NCBI GenBank assembly: GCA_017612755.1
Contig: JAGAFH010000004.1
Location: 1 to 10,106 of the forward strand
Origin: Clostridiales bacterium
GTDB lineage: Bacteria; Bacillota; Clostridia; Saccharofermentanales; Saccharofermentanaceae
Length of the DNA stretch: 10,106 bases
Direction: 5' to 3'
Shown here: in pieces, positions 1 to 7,558 of the stretch
How the letters are laid out: the number at the start of each line of letters is the position of its first letter
Numbering within the stretch: position 1 is the stretch's first letter
Program-made: the position numbers and the translations under genes
The notes under the pieces: generated by a model
Database searches by the model: none
What the model saw: only the letters and a program-made list of their open reading frames with translations
What the model was told of the DNA's origin: nothing

Positions 1-1161
1 GCTATCTCTGACGATAACCTGGAAGCCATAGAGGCCAGAGATGAATATCTTCAGTACAACGGAAAGATCTTCCTTGATATAGACAGCAGCGCAGAAAGCC
101 TTCAGAGTGTCTTCTTTATGGATGAAAATAACAGGGTATGCTACTTCGACCATATGCCCGGCGCATTTGGGGTAGATCCTTCTGATACAGTCTTCTCTGT
201 ATATATGTGGAATTCCTGCTGGGATCCTTCAAATCCTTATGAGACCCCTGAAGGGGAGGCATGGGAAAGCTGGTCAGCGCCCTCTGCTCCTGAACCTGAT
301 TTCCAGTTCGACCCCTATAGCATCGAGCGTGTCGTTTTCTATTATCAGTTTGAATCTCCTCTGGACTACCATAGAGAAAAAGGATTTTTCGTCACTAACC
401 ACTATAATGTCTATTATTACGAAAACGAGATCTGGGACAACACTGCCGACCGGCCCATAGACAGGTTTGATCTGATATATGAAAACATGGAGCCCTTTAC
501 CACCATAGATCCTGATTACTTCAACAGTCTTTATGCTGAAGCCGCCTGCCTGGATCCCTCCGGGACTTATCCCATAAGTCTGGTACTGGATAACGGAAAT
601 GAAGGCTACGCATACTATATAGATGAGGACGGCAACATGATCCAGTATGCCACCTACGGATCTTATACCGGAAGTATGGATTCGGCTTCCTATGCTATGG
701 TCAACATGTGGGATACCCTCTATGATCTGGGAATGGATTCTATTGATTATGATGGATATTTCAGCTGTTACACCGGCCTGGATATTCCTTTCTACAGCTT
801 TGGAGTAGATGTGGATGCCCCCTGCGGCTGCTATACCTTCTCTTCCACATCCGACCTTCTTACCTACCTGGAATCTGTAGGGATAGAATTAACTGATGAT
901 GTTATAGAGGCCATTGAGGCTGAAGATCAGACACTGGGATACGGAATGACCATTTTCCTTGAGATTGCAGACCTGGAAACAGCTTTTCCCAGAAATGCCA
1001 TCTTCATCAACAACGTAACAGGAGAGACATTCTTCGGCGGCTACAGTACAGATGAAAGCAACGGAGGCTGCATAAGGAGCGTATCCATCGCCATTGCGCC
1101 TGATGCCTTCGAGACCGGCACATATCTGACTCCTGACGGGTCCGAATGGATCAGTCAGTAA
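1..1161 (+). CDS. Acidic, aromatic-rich protein of unknown function with a duplicated domain (5' end missing)
   Basis: The frame is open from base 1, so the gene starts before the window; 386 residues and the TAA stop are visible. I do not recognise the family. The protein is rich in Asp, Glu, Tyr, Phe and Trp with few Lys. That composition suits an exported or surface protein, but any signal peptide would lie outside the window. Visible residues about 2-97 and 297-386 look like two copies of one domain. The first copy has SDDNLEAIEARDE, a KIFLDI strand and YETPEGEAWESW; the second has TDDVIEAIEAEDQ, TIFLEI and YLTPDGSEWIS. About 200 residues of Tyr-rich sequence separate them, including a DAPCGCY cysteine cluster just before copy two. 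An internal ATG at 118 falls inside the first domain copy and is not a plausible start. The last 11 bases overlap the 3' end of the convergent LysR gene and no terminator is evident. Coding is confident; function is unknown. Confidence 0.85.
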   Translation, partial: AISDDNLEAIEARDEYLQYNGKIFLDIDSSAESLQSVFFMDENNRVCYFDHMPGAFGVDPSDTVFSVYMWNSCWDPSNPYETPEGEAWESWSAPSAPEPDFQFDPYSIERVVFYYQFESPLDYHREKGFFVTNHYNVYYYENEIWDNTADRPIDRFDLIYENMEPFTTIDPDYFNSLYAEAACLDPSGTYPISLVLDNGNEGYAYYIDEDGNMIQYATYGSYTGSMDSASYAMVNMWDTLYDLGMDSIDYDGYFSCYTGLDIPFYSFGVDVDAPCGCYTFSSTSDLLTYLESVGIELTDDVIEAIEAEDQTLGYGMTIFLEIADLETAFPRNAIFINNVTGETFFGGYSTDESNGGCIRSVSIAIAPDAFETGTYLTPDGSEWISQ

Positions 1162-2050
1162 AGCGCCTGAGCATTTCGATATATTCTTCCGTCAGGGCCG
1201 AAGGATGGATCTGTGACGGAAGGATATATCCGATCTGCATATAGTCGTCCACCTTCAGGGGCTTGGCGATGATGTTGGGGCCATTCAGCTCCTCGCTGAT
1301 GACGCCGCTGCAGATGGTATAGCCGTTAAGTCCTATAAGAAGATTAAAAAGAGTAGCCCTGTCCCTTACGATAAGCTCCTTATCGCAATCGACAGTACTG
1401 AGTATCTCCTCCGAAAAATAAAAAGAGTTATGGCTTCCCTGCTCATATGAGAGTCTGGGATAGGGCTTTAAGTCCTCTAAGGTCAGGCTCTTTTTATTTG
1501 CCAGTGGGGAACCCTTCCCGATAAAGACATGGGGCTTCGCCTTAAAAAGCGGATGGAAGGTCAGGTTATTGTCCCTTAAGGTCTTCCTGATGACCGTCTC
1601 ATTGAATTCATTTAAATATAGGATGCCGATCTCGCTTCGAAGATGGGCCACGTCGTCTATGATGTCATAGGTCTCCGTTTCACGCATATGAAATTCGTAC
1701 TTTTCCGACCCGGTCTTTTTCAGAAGTTCTACAAAAGCCTCCACCGCAAAGGAGTAGTGCTGGGAGGAAACGCAGAACCTCAGCTTACCCCTTGTCTTTC
1801 CGGTATATCTCTCATCTATAAGATCAGTCTGCTCCAGCACCTGCCTTGCATATCCCAGGAATTCCTCACCTTCCGTGGTGACTTCGATTCCCTTGTTGCT
1901 CCTGGAAAAGATGGGTATATCAAATTCCTTCTCCAGTTCGTTGATGGCGGAGGTCAGACTGGGCCGGGCGATAAAGAGCCGCCTTGCCGCCTCAGTCATA
2001 TTGCCGGTATCCGCTACTGTTACTACATATCTAAGCTGTTTTAATGTCAT
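1151..2050 (-). CDS. LysR-family transcriptional regulator, probable regulator of metE-metF
   Basis: The product is 299 residues, typical for LysR regulators. Residues 1-60 form the winged helix-turn-helix (MTLKQLRYVVTVADTGN, then MTEAARRLFIARPSLTSAI and a NELEKEFDIPIFSR segment ending in TTEGE). Residues 90-299 match the periplasmic-binding-protein-like effector domain. I chose the ATG at 2050 because AGAGGGA lies about six bases upstream and because MTLKQLR is the normal family N terminus. The in-frame ATG at 2101 has no ribosome binding site and lies inside a palindromic operator candidate. The gene is divergent from metE, as metR is in Escherichia coli, and two LysR-type palindromes lie between them. 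I infer a methionine or one-carbon regulator that probably also controls itself, since one palindrome overlaps its own TATAAA-like -10 region. Whether it is an orthologue of MetR, MtaR or another LysR regulator cannot be decided from sequence alone. The ligand is unknown; homocysteine is a reasonable guess from MetR. Confidence 0.9.
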   Translation of the reverse strand: MTLKQLRYVVTVADTGNMTEAARRLFIARPSLTSAINELEKEFDIPIFSRSNKGIEVTTEGEEFLGYARQVLEQTDLIDERYTGKTRGKLRFCVSSQHYSFAVEAFVELLKKTGSEKYEFHMRETETYDIIDDVAHLRSEIGILYLNEFNETVIRKTLRDNNLTFHPLFKAKPHVFIGKGSPLANKKSLTLEDLKPYPRLSYEQGSHNSFYFSEEILSTVDCDKELIVRDRATLFNLLIGLNGYTICSGVISEELNGPNIIAKPLKVDDYMQIGYILPSQIHPSALTEEYIEMLRRFTD

Positions 2051-2069
2051 ATATATTCCCTCTAATTTT

Positions 2070-2083
2070 ATAGATTTTTCTAT
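2070..2083. promoter_or_regulatory. LysR-type binding site candidate, upstream box
   Basis: The sequence reads ATAGA, four bases, TCTAT, a perfect 5-bp inverted repeat. It lies about 20 bases before the LysR start and overlaps that gene's likely -10 region (TATAAA on the minus strand). It is centred near -70 from the predicted metE transcription start. That is where LysR proteins usually have their recruitment site, and binding here would also suit autorepression. Confidence 0.5.
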
Positions 2084-2098
2084 GATATTACCACTTAT

Positions 2099-2115
2099 CA
2101 TAGATTTTATCTATG
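2099..2115. promoter_or_regulatory. LysR-type binding site candidate, downstream box (perfect 17-bp palindrome)
   Basis: CATAGAT, TTT, ATCTATG is a perfect inverted repeat with 7-bp arms, and it contains the LysR T-N11-A signature (TAGAT-TTT-ATCTA). It is centred about 30 bp, or three helical turns, from the upstream box and near -40 from the predicted metE start, which is the usual activation site. The ATAG...CTAT half sites resemble, from memory, the palindromes described for streptococcal methionine LysR regulators. They differ from the enterobacterial MetR box TGAA-N5-TTCA. Confidence 0.6.
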
Positions 2116-2134
2116 GCCACATCCACAAAAGATG

Positions 2135-2140
2135 TATTAT
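2135..2140 (+). promoter_or_regulatory. Candidate -10 element of the metE-metF promoter
   Basis: TATTAT at 2135-2140 predicts a transcription start near 2147 and a leader of about 50 bases. No good -35 element lies 16-18 bases upstream; the position is taken by the end of the LysR palindrome. That fits a promoter needing an activator. No S-box, T-box or cobalamin riboswitch pattern can be recognised in the short leader. Confidence 0.4.
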
Positions 2141-2197
2141 ACCTACCTTTCCTATAGGTTTATACTCCACTCATCAAAAACAGCAAGGAGAACAGAT

Positions 2198-4453
2198 ATG
2201 AAAACATCAGTAGCAGGATTTCCCAGGATCGGAAGGAACAGGGAATTAAAGTTTGCCTCCGAGAAGTATTTCAGGGGTGAGATAACCGAAAAGGAACTTC
2301 AGGAAACCGCTAAGGCACAAAGAGAGTTCGGCTTTAAGGCCCAGAAGGATGCAGGCATCAGCCTTATCCCCGTAAATGACTTCTCTTTCTACGACAATGT
2401 ACTTGATACTGCATTCCTTTTTAATGTGGTTCCTGCAAGATATAAGGAGCTGGGTCTTTCCCCTCTGGATACATATTTTGCAGCAGCAAGAGGATATCAG
2501 GGCGAAAAGGGCAACGTTAAGGCCCTGGCCATGAAGAAGTGGTTCAATACAAACTACCACTACATCGTTCCCGAGTTTGAAGATGAAACGGTCATCTCCC
2601 TTTCAGGAACAAAGCCCGTCGATGAACTCTCTGAAGCAAAAGCTCTCGGCATAGATGCCAAGGTCCAGATCACAGGCCCCTTCACCTTCTTAAAGCTCTT
2701 AAGGTTCACCGGATCCAAAAGAGCAGCTGATATCCGGGAAGCTCTTTCAAATGAATATATAAAACTCATATCAGAGATCTCTGCAGCCGGAGGCACTTTC
2801 CTCCAGCTGGATGAGCCCTGGCTGGTCAAAGATCTTTCAAATGAAGATATAGAACTCTTCAAGAGCATCTACCATAAGATCCTTTCTGACAAAAAAGGCC
2901 TTAAGATCCTCCTTCAGACCTACTTTGGAGACATCAGGGACGCATTTAACACTGTTACATCCTTGAATCTTGATGCCATCGGCCTGGACTTTGTGGAAGG
3001 CAGAAAGACCCTGGAGCTTATAAAGACCAATGGTTTCCCTGAAGATAAGATCTTAGTTGCAGGTATCGTAAACGGAAAGAATATCTGGAAGAATGACTAC
3101 TCAAAGTCAAAGGCTGTTCTTGACGAACTTAAGACTATCGTCCCTGAAGAAAATCTTTATATCGGCACATCCTGTTCTCTTCTTCACGTTCCGTACACAC
3201 TGAAGAGCGAGACAAAGCTCAAGGAAGAATACAAGGCCCACTTTGCTTTTGCAGAGGAGAAACTCAAAGAGCTCAAGGATCTGTCCTCCCTTAGTGATGA
3301 GATCGTATCTGCCAACAAAGAGCTTTTCGCAGGACGCCCGGATGTCTTTGATGCAGAAGTACAGGGCCGTGTTTCTTCCATTAAAGAGGAGGACTATACC
3401 CGCCTTCCCGTTTTCGAGGAGAGGATGGCCATCCAGAATGATATCTTAAAGCTTCCTCCCTTCCCTACCACCACTATCGGTTCCTTCCCCCAGACAGATG
3501 ATGTCAGAAAAAACCGCCGCGCTTTTAAGAACGGAGAGATCTCCGAAGCGCAGTATGTGGAGTTCAATAAGGGCAAGATCAAGGAGTGCATAGAGCTTCA
3601 GGAGAAGCTGGGCCTTGATGTGCTTGTCCACGGCGAGTATGAGAGAAACGACATGGTAGAGTACTTCGGCGAGCACCTTTCAGGCTACCTCTTCACGGAG
3701 AAGGCCTGGGTCCTTTCCTATGGTACAAGATGTGTTAAGCCCCCGATCATCTGGGGAGACGTCTCAAGAAAGACACCTATAACGGTAGAGTGGTCAAAGT
3801 ATGCCCAGAGCCTTACGGACAAGCCTGTCAAGGGAATGCTCACAGGTCCCGTTACTATCCTTAACTGGTCCTTCCCCAGAGAAGATATCTCCATCAAAGA
3901 GAGCATCCTTCAGATCGCCCTGGCTATCAGGGATGAGGTCCTGGATCTTGAAGCTAACGGTATCGGCATCATCCAGATCGACGAGGCAGCCCTCAGAGAG
4001 AAGCTTCCCCTCAGAAAGTCCGACTGGTACAGCGAATATCTGGACTTTGCAATCCCCGCCTTCAGGCTGGTCCACAGCGGAGTCAAGCCCCGGACCCAGA
4101 TCCATACCCATATGTGCTACAGCGAGTTCACGGATATCATCCCCGCCATCGATTCAATGGATGCGGATGTTATCACCTTCGAGGCCTCCCGTTCAGACCT
4201 GACCATCCTCGACTCCCTTAAGGAGAACAACTTCAAGACCCAGGTAGGTCCCGGCGTCTACGATATCCACAGCCCCCGTGTGCCTTCCACAGAGGAACTG
4301 GTAGGCCAGCTCACAAAGATCAGGACGAAGACTGAGGACAAAAAGCTCTGGGTAAATCCCGACTGCGGCCTTAAGACAAGAGGCACGGAAGAGACAGTGA
4401 AGAGCCTTGCCAACCTGGTAGAGGCAGCAAAGATCATAAGGCAGCAGGGATAA
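2198..4453 (+). CDS. metE: Cobalamin-independent methionine synthase (5-methyltetrahydropteroyltriglutamate-homocysteine methyltransferase)
   Basis: MetE transfers the methyl group of 5-methyl-tetrahydrofolate polyglutamate to homocysteine, the last step of methionine synthesis, in the cytoplasm and without vitamin B12. The product is 751 residues, close to the 753 of the E. coli enzyme. The N-terminal barrel begins with [15 protein letters not shown] (residues 4-18) and the C-terminal catalytic barrel with [10 protein letters not shown] (424-433). The zinc and homocysteine site appears intact: His638 and Cys640 in HTHMCYSEF, Glu662 in FEASRSD and Cys723 in NPDCGLKTR. The LQLDEPW (residues 202-208) and [11 protein letters not shown] (591-601) segments match the family. 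I chose ATG 2198 because AAGGAG lies seven bases upstream and the protein then begins at the normal N terminus; an ATG at 2132 would add 22 unrelated residues and sits in the promoter. The stop shares a base with the metF start. The LysR protein probably activates it. Confidence 0.97.
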   Translation: MKTSVAGFPRIGRNRELKFASEKYFRGEITEKELQETAKAQREFGFKAQKDAGISLIPVNDFSFYDNVLDTAFLFNVVPARYKELGLSPLDTYFAAARGYQGEKGNVKALAMKKWFNTNYHYIVPEFEDETVISLSGTKPVDELSEAKALGIDAKVQITGPFTFLKLLRFTGSKRAADIREALSNEYIKLISEISAAGGTFLQLDEPWLVKDLSNEDIELFKSIYHKILSDKKGLKILLQTYFGDIRDAFNTVTSLNLDAIGLDFVEGRKTLELIKTNGFPEDKILVAGIVNGKNIWKNDYSKSKAVLDELKTIVPEENLYIGTSCSLLHVPYTLKSETKLKEEYKAHFAFAEEKLKELKDLSSLSDEIVSANKELFAGRPDVFDAEVQGRVSSIKEEDYTRLPVFEERMAIQNDILKLPPFPTTTIGSFPQTDDVRKNRRAFKNGEISEAQYVEFNKGKIKECIELQEKLGLDVLVHGEYERNDMVEYFGEHLSGYLFTEKAWVLSYGTRCVKPPIIWGDVSRKTPITVEWSKYAQSLTDKPVKGMLTGPVTILNWSFPREDISIKESILQIALAIRDEVLDLEANGIGIIQIDEAALREKLPLRKSDWYSEYLDFAIPAFRLVHSGVKPRTQIHTHMCYSEFTDIIPAIDSMDADVITFEASRSDLTILDSLKENNFKTQVGPGVYDIHSPRVPSTEELVGQLTKIRTKTEDKKLWVNPDCGLKTRGTEETVKSLANLVEAAKIIRQQG

Positions 4454-5313
4454 TGAAGATAGCGGATATCTACAAAGGTAATAAGAAGACTCTGTCTTTT
4501 GAGATCTTCCCCCCGAAAAAGGATTCGGAACTTAAGTCCATCGACGAGACCCTGGAGGTACTGTGTGAGCTTAAGCCTGACTTCATAAGCGTCACCTTCG
4601 GCGCCGGGGGAGGATTAAACTCCAGCAGGACAGTTGAGATCGCAAAGACCATCAAGCACAGGTATAACGTGGAGCCGGTGGTCCATCTCACCTCCCTTCA
4701 CTACGACAGAAAAGAGATCGATTCCTTTGCGGAGGTCCTGGAGGCGGAAGGCATCGAAAACATCCTGGCCTTAAGAGGGGACAGATCTCCCCTCCTGGCC
4801 GAAAAGGATGATTTCCATCATGCCTCCGACCTTATATCCTACTTAAAGAAAGACCACGACTTCTGTTTCCTCGGGGCCTGCTACCCGGAATGCCACCCGG
4901 AGTCCCCGGACAGGATCAGCGACATGAAGGGACTTAAGGATAAGGTGGATGCGGGAGCTTCCGTTCTTGTTTCCCAGCTGTTTTTCGAGAACAGAAGGTT
5001 CTACGATATGTGCGAGAAGTCAAGGATCGCCGGCATCGATGTCCCCATCATCCCCGGGATCATGCCGGTCATAAATGCGGTGCAGATCAGGAAGATGATC
5101 TCCCTTTGTAATGCCACATTCCCGGACAGGTTCAAAAAGATAATCAGCAGATATGAAAATAAAAAGGAAGCCCTCTTTGATGCGGGCATGTCCTATGCCT
5201 TAAGCCAGATCGTAGATCTTCTGGCCGGCGACATCCCGGGGATCCATCTTTATACGATGAATAATCCTGCTGTTGCAAGACGCATATGTGAAGGTGTCAG
5301 AAATCTTGTCTGA
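4453..5313 (+). CDS. metF: Methylenetetrahydrofolate reductase (MetF)
   Basis: MetF reduces 5,10-methylene-tetrahydrofolate to 5-methyl-tetrahydrofolate using FAD, supplying the methyl donor for MetE encoded just upstream. The 286-residue product matches the single-domain bacterial enzyme. SFEIFPP (residues 15-21) carries the catalytic Glu17. LKPDFISVTFGAGG (40-53), ALRGD (106-110, Asp110 near the flavin), YPECHPES (144-151), KVDAGA (164-169), SQLFF (174-178, Gln175) and IIPGIMPV (199-206) all follow the family order. The ATG overlaps the metE stop by one base (TAATG) and there is an AGGGA just inside the end of metE, so translation is almost certainly coupled to metE. The TGA stop lies only six bases from the stop of the convergent lipase-like gene, and I see no strong terminator between them. 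In some clostridia an extra C-terminal domain or partner is used for electron supply; none is visible here. Confidence 0.95.
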   Translation: MKIADIYKGNKKTLSFEIFPPKKDSELKSIDETLEVLCELKPDFISVTFGAGGGLNSSRTVEIAKTIKHRYNVEPVVHLTSLHYDRKEIDSFAEVLEAEGIENILALRGDRSPLLAEKDDFHHASDLISYLKKDHDFCFLGACYPECHPESPDRISDMKGLKDKVDAGASVLVSQLFFENRRFYDMCEKSRIAGIDVPIIPGIMPVINAVQIRKMISLCNATFPDRFKKIISRYENKKEALFDAGMSYALSQIVDLLAGDIPGIHLYTMNNPAVARRICEGVRNLV

Positions 5314-5319
5314 GAAAGA

Positions 5320-6150
5320 TCAGAAGCCCATCTGTCCCAGTTCTTTCACGATCTCCCTGTAAAAGTCCGGGATATCTAAAGTCCTGTCCCCCAGATCCAC
5401 CATCAGGGGTCTTCTTCTTATATCAACTTCATCAGGATGGGAGACTCCCCGTCTTCCCACGCCCCTGAAGTGCCCCCTGAAGTTTGCCCACTTAACGGCC
5501 CTGGGAGTGAGAAGTCCGTCGTTCTCCCCTTCTATCAGCCGGACCACCAGGTTCGGGAACCACATGAGCATATCCCCGGTCACCTTCCTGCAGGTGAAGG
5601 CGTAACTCTGGTAATAGATATCAGGATCGTCAGGATTTGCCCTGTTGAACTCCTCGGCGCTGGAAGTCTTAAAGGCAGTGATGGCCTTATAAGTCTTGGG
5701 ATCCCCGTCCCCTAACACCTTAAACCAGAAATCCGTCATAAAGCATCCCAGCCTTACGAAAGCGGCAGGGATCTTAAGGAGCTTGTCAACAGTATAAGAT
5801 CCGTTGTGGGGGGTGTTGATGGTAGTCACCGAAGCGATCAGGTCGTTTATCCCCAGAGAAGAGATGGCATATCTGATATCAAGGCCCCCTTTACTGTGGG
5901 CGATCACATTGAACTTGGTGATATTATTCTCTGCTGCCAGGGACCTGATCCTTTCAGCCAGGAAAGCCCCGTTATCCTCGATGGAACCGTTACTGTCCTG
6001 ACCTCCATAGAAGATCTTAACCCCGTCAGCCTCCAAAGCCGCCGGGATCCTTCCCCAGTAGTTGAGCCTTCTTCTGTCGCGGAAACCCATTCCGTGCACC
6101 ATCAGCACCGGGTACCTTAATACACCATTATTATTACCTTCCCTATCCAT
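5320..6150 (-). CDS. Lipase-like alpha/beta hydrolase
   Basis: The 276-residue product resembles triacylglycerol or lactonizing lipases of the alpha/beta hydrolase fold and probably cleaves carboxylic esters; the substrate is unknown. YPVLMVHGMGF (residues 13-23) is the first strand and oxyanion loop. RRLNYWGRIPAALEADG is typical of the lipase class. The nucleophile elbow is AHSKGG with Ser86, followed by a TINTPHNGS segment. Asp211 in ENDGLLTPRAV and His238 in GVSHPDEVD complete a credible catalytic triad. No signal peptide or lipobox is visible, so a cytoplasmic enzyme is likely. I chose ATG 6150. It has no Shine-Dalgarno sequence, but a TTGGAA-N17-TATAAT promoter ends exactly six bases before it, predicting a leaderless transcript. 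A start at ATG 6102 would remove part of the first strand, and a TTG at 6264 would run through the promoter. The gene is convergent with metF. Confidence 0.85.
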   Translation of the reverse strand: MDREGNNNGVLRYPVLMVHGMGFRDRRRLNYWGRIPAALEADGVKIFYGGQDSNGSIEDNGAFLAERIRSLAAENNITKFNVIAHSKGGLDIRYAISSLGINDLIASVTTINTPHNGSYTVDKLLKIPAAFVRLGCFMTDFWFKVLGDGDPKTYKAITAFKTSSAEEFNRANPDDPDIYYQSYAFTCRKVTGDMLMWFPNLVVRLIEGENDGLLTPRAVKWANFRGHFRGVGRRGVSHPDEVDIRRRPLMVDLGDRTLDIPDFYREIVKELGQMGF

Positions 6151-6156
6151 AGCTGC

Positions 6157-6185
6157 ATTATATGCGAAAAGAGGCTGTTTTCCAA
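6157..6185 (-). promoter_or_regulatory. Sigma-70-type promoter of the lipase-like gene
   Basis: On the minus strand TTGGAA (6185-6180), a 17-base spacer and a perfect TATAAT (6162-6157) form a near-consensus promoter. Counting six bases after the -10 hexamer places +1 on the A of the ATG at 6150, so the mRNA would have no 5' leader. Confidence 0.7.
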
Positions 6186-6196
6186 AATACCAAGAG

Positions 6197-6222
6197 AATT
6201 TGATAGATTTTATCGTCAAATT
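6197..6222. promoter_or_regulatory. 26-bp inverted repeat, operator candidate between divergent promoters
   Basis: AATTTGA at 6197-6203 and TCAAATT at 6216-6222 are perfect 7-bp arms around a 12-base centre. The repeat lies between the lipase promoter and the promoter of the coiled-coil gene, centred near -60 of the first and -70 of the second. Within it, ATAGATTTTATC (6203-6214) is identical to 12 bases of the LysR palindrome upstream of metE. Confidence 0.45.
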
Positions 6223-6244
6223 GTGTATAAAATATGAAATATAC

Positions 6245-6272
6245 TTGAAATCTATTGGTAACAAAGTATAAT
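6245..6272 (+). promoter_or_regulatory. Sigma-70-type promoter of the coiled-coil gene
   Basis: TTGAAA (6245-6250), a 16-base spacer and a perfect TATAAT (6267-6272) predict transcription from about 6279. The leader would be about 40 bases and contains an AAGGTGGGGG ribosome binding site before the ATG at 6319. Confidence 0.75.
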
Positions 6273-6318
6273 TTAGTTATCAATAAGACTTTATTTTTTG
6301 AAGTAAGGTGGGGGAAAA

Positions 6319-7527
6319 ATGTCTGGTATATTAGATGTTTTTAAGGGGAAACCTGACGGAAGAGTCGGTACTCCCGCAGTCGGTTATTCTGTTTCCGGCG
6401 ACAGCGGAGCAAACAGCAAGAACACATCGTCCAAGGGCGATAATATCTCAACTATCGATAATCCTGCAGCCAACTACGCAAGAGAGCGCGCCGCAGCGGC
6501 TAAGGCCCAGATCGAGGCACGTAAGGCAATGGAAGAAGCCCGCAAGGCTGCAGCAGCCAAGAAAGAAGAACCTTCTAAAGATGTTAAGACGACGGATAAG
6601 CCCGCAGCGCCCACAAGGCCTGCAGCAGAGGCAAAGCCTCCCGTAGGGCTTAAGCCGCCCATCAAGAGACCCCCTTCTGCATCCATCAATCATGCAGCGG
6701 CAGTCGCAGCAGGCGCAGTAGCAGGTTCAACGCCCGGCCGTCCCGGTTCTATGCCCTCTTCTACCAAATCCGCTGCAACACTTGCCGCAGAGAAGGCTAA
6801 GCTGGAATACAACCAGGCTAAGATCCGCGAGGACCGCGCTGTAAAGCAGGCTGAAGAAGCCCAGGCTAAAGCTGATGAAGCAAGACAGGCTGTCGAGAAG
6901 GCAACACAGGTCCGTGAGGAAGCCTTAAAGTCCGAGGAAGAAGCCAAGAAGCTGGCTGAAACTGCAGACGAGGAATACTTCACAGCCCTTGCAGCTGCCG
7001 AAGATGCACAGGCTGAGGCGAACAAGCTGGAAGAAGCAGCCAAGATCGCTGCCGAGAAGGCTGCCGAGGCAATGAAGATCGTCCATCAGAAGAAGACTGA
7101 ACAGGAAGCAAGGCAGACAGCCATAAGAGCAGAAGAGAGAGCAAGAAAGGCTGCCGAGGAGTTCGAGGAAGAAGCCAAGAATGCGGCTACCCATGCTGAG
7201 GAGCTTGCTAAGAGCACTGCCGAAAAGGCTGAAGAAGCCAAGAAGGAAACTAAGACAGCTGAGGAAGCTTATTCCCTTGCAAATAAGAAGAAGGTCGAAG
7301 AGGACGGCAGGATCGCTGCCCAGAAGGCCGAAGAAGAAGCTCAGGCTGCAGCCGCCAAGGCCAGAGAGAAGGCTGAAGCTGCTGCCAAGAGAGCTGAGGA
7401 AGCCATGGCTGCCGCCAAGAAGGCTGAAGAAGAGGCAAGAGCAGCTGCCGCCGCTGCCGAGGAGGAAGCCCGCAGGGCTGCTGAGCTGGCCGAAGAGAAG
7501 GCTAAGCTGGCTTCTATGACTGAATAA
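6319..7527 (+). CDS. Ala/Glu/Lys-rich hendecad coiled-coil protein of unknown function
   Basis: The product is 402 residues with no Cys, no Trp and very few aromatics. Residues 1-50 are a Gly/Ser/Asn-rich head starting MSGILDVFKGKPDGR. Residues 51-83 are a short Ala-rich helix. Residues 84-150 are a Pro/Lys/Ala linker with an Ala-rich patch (125-135). Residues 153-400 are one long predicted helix. From residue 271 on, AEE-type triplets recur at 271, 282, 293, 304, 314, 326, 337, 348, 359, 369, 380 and 391, nearly always 11 residues apart, the hendecad signature of an almost straight or right-handed coiled coil. There is no signal peptide or membrane segment, so it is probably a cytoplasmic rod or filament protein. 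It looks superficially like the TolA middle domain but lacks the TolA ends. Start: ATG with a strong ribosome binding site and a consensus promoter. It is a single-gene transcript closed by a terminator. I infer a structural or scaffold role; I do not recognise a named family. Confidence 0.9.
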   Translation: MSGILDVFKGKPDGRVGTPAVGYSVSGDSGANSKNTSSKGDNISTIDNPAANYARERAAAAKAQIEARKAMEEARKAAAAKKEEPSKDVKTTDKPAAPTRPAAEAKPPVGLKPPIKRPPSASINHAAAVAAGAVAGSTPGRPGSMPSSTKSAATLAAEKAKLEYNQAKIREDRAVKQAEEAQAKADEARQAVEKATQVREEALKSEEEAKKLAETADEEYFTALAAAEDAQAEANKLEEAAKIAAEKAAEAMKIVHQKKTEQEARQTAIRAEERARKAAEEFEEEAKNAATHAEELAKSTAEKAEEAKKETKTAEEAYSLANKKKVEEDGRIAAQKAEEEAQAAAAKAREKAEAAAKRAEEAMAAAKKAEEEARAAAAAAEEEARRAAELAEEKAKLASMTE

Positions 7528-7558
7528 GTCACAACTTATACGATCTTAATGGTACTGA

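Noticed and set aside
2051..2101. Upstream in-frame ATG for the LysR gene
   Set aside because: No ribosome binding site precedes it, it falls in the operator palindrome, and LysR proteins begin at the equivalent of MTLKQLR.
2132..2197. Upstream in-frame ATG for metE that would add 22 residues
   Set aside because: It lies in the predicted promoter region, lacks a ribosome binding site and gives an N terminus unlike MetE, whereas ATG 2198 has AAGGAG at the right distance.
2141..2197. S-box, T-box or cobalamin riboswitch in the metE leader
   Set aside because: The leader is about 50 bases, too short for these elements, and has no terminator hairpin or conserved box. Only weak pairing (ACCTA with TAGGT) is present.
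6151..6264. TTG start extending the lipase-like protein by 38 residues
   Set aside because: The extension spans the consensus promoter and the inverted repeat, has no ribosome binding site and looks like translated AT-rich intergenic DNA, not a signal peptide.
6690..7194. Long open frames antisense to the coiled-coil gene, Ala/Ser- or Leu/Cys-rich
   Set aside because: They arise from the repetitive GCT/GAA/AAG codons of the real gene read backwards and have no promoter or ribosome binding site support.
6799..7518. 33-bp tandem DNA repeat or CRISPR-like array in the coiled-coil gene
   Set aside because: The period is at protein level (11 residues); the DNA copies differ and the frame is open throughout, so this is a coding repeat.
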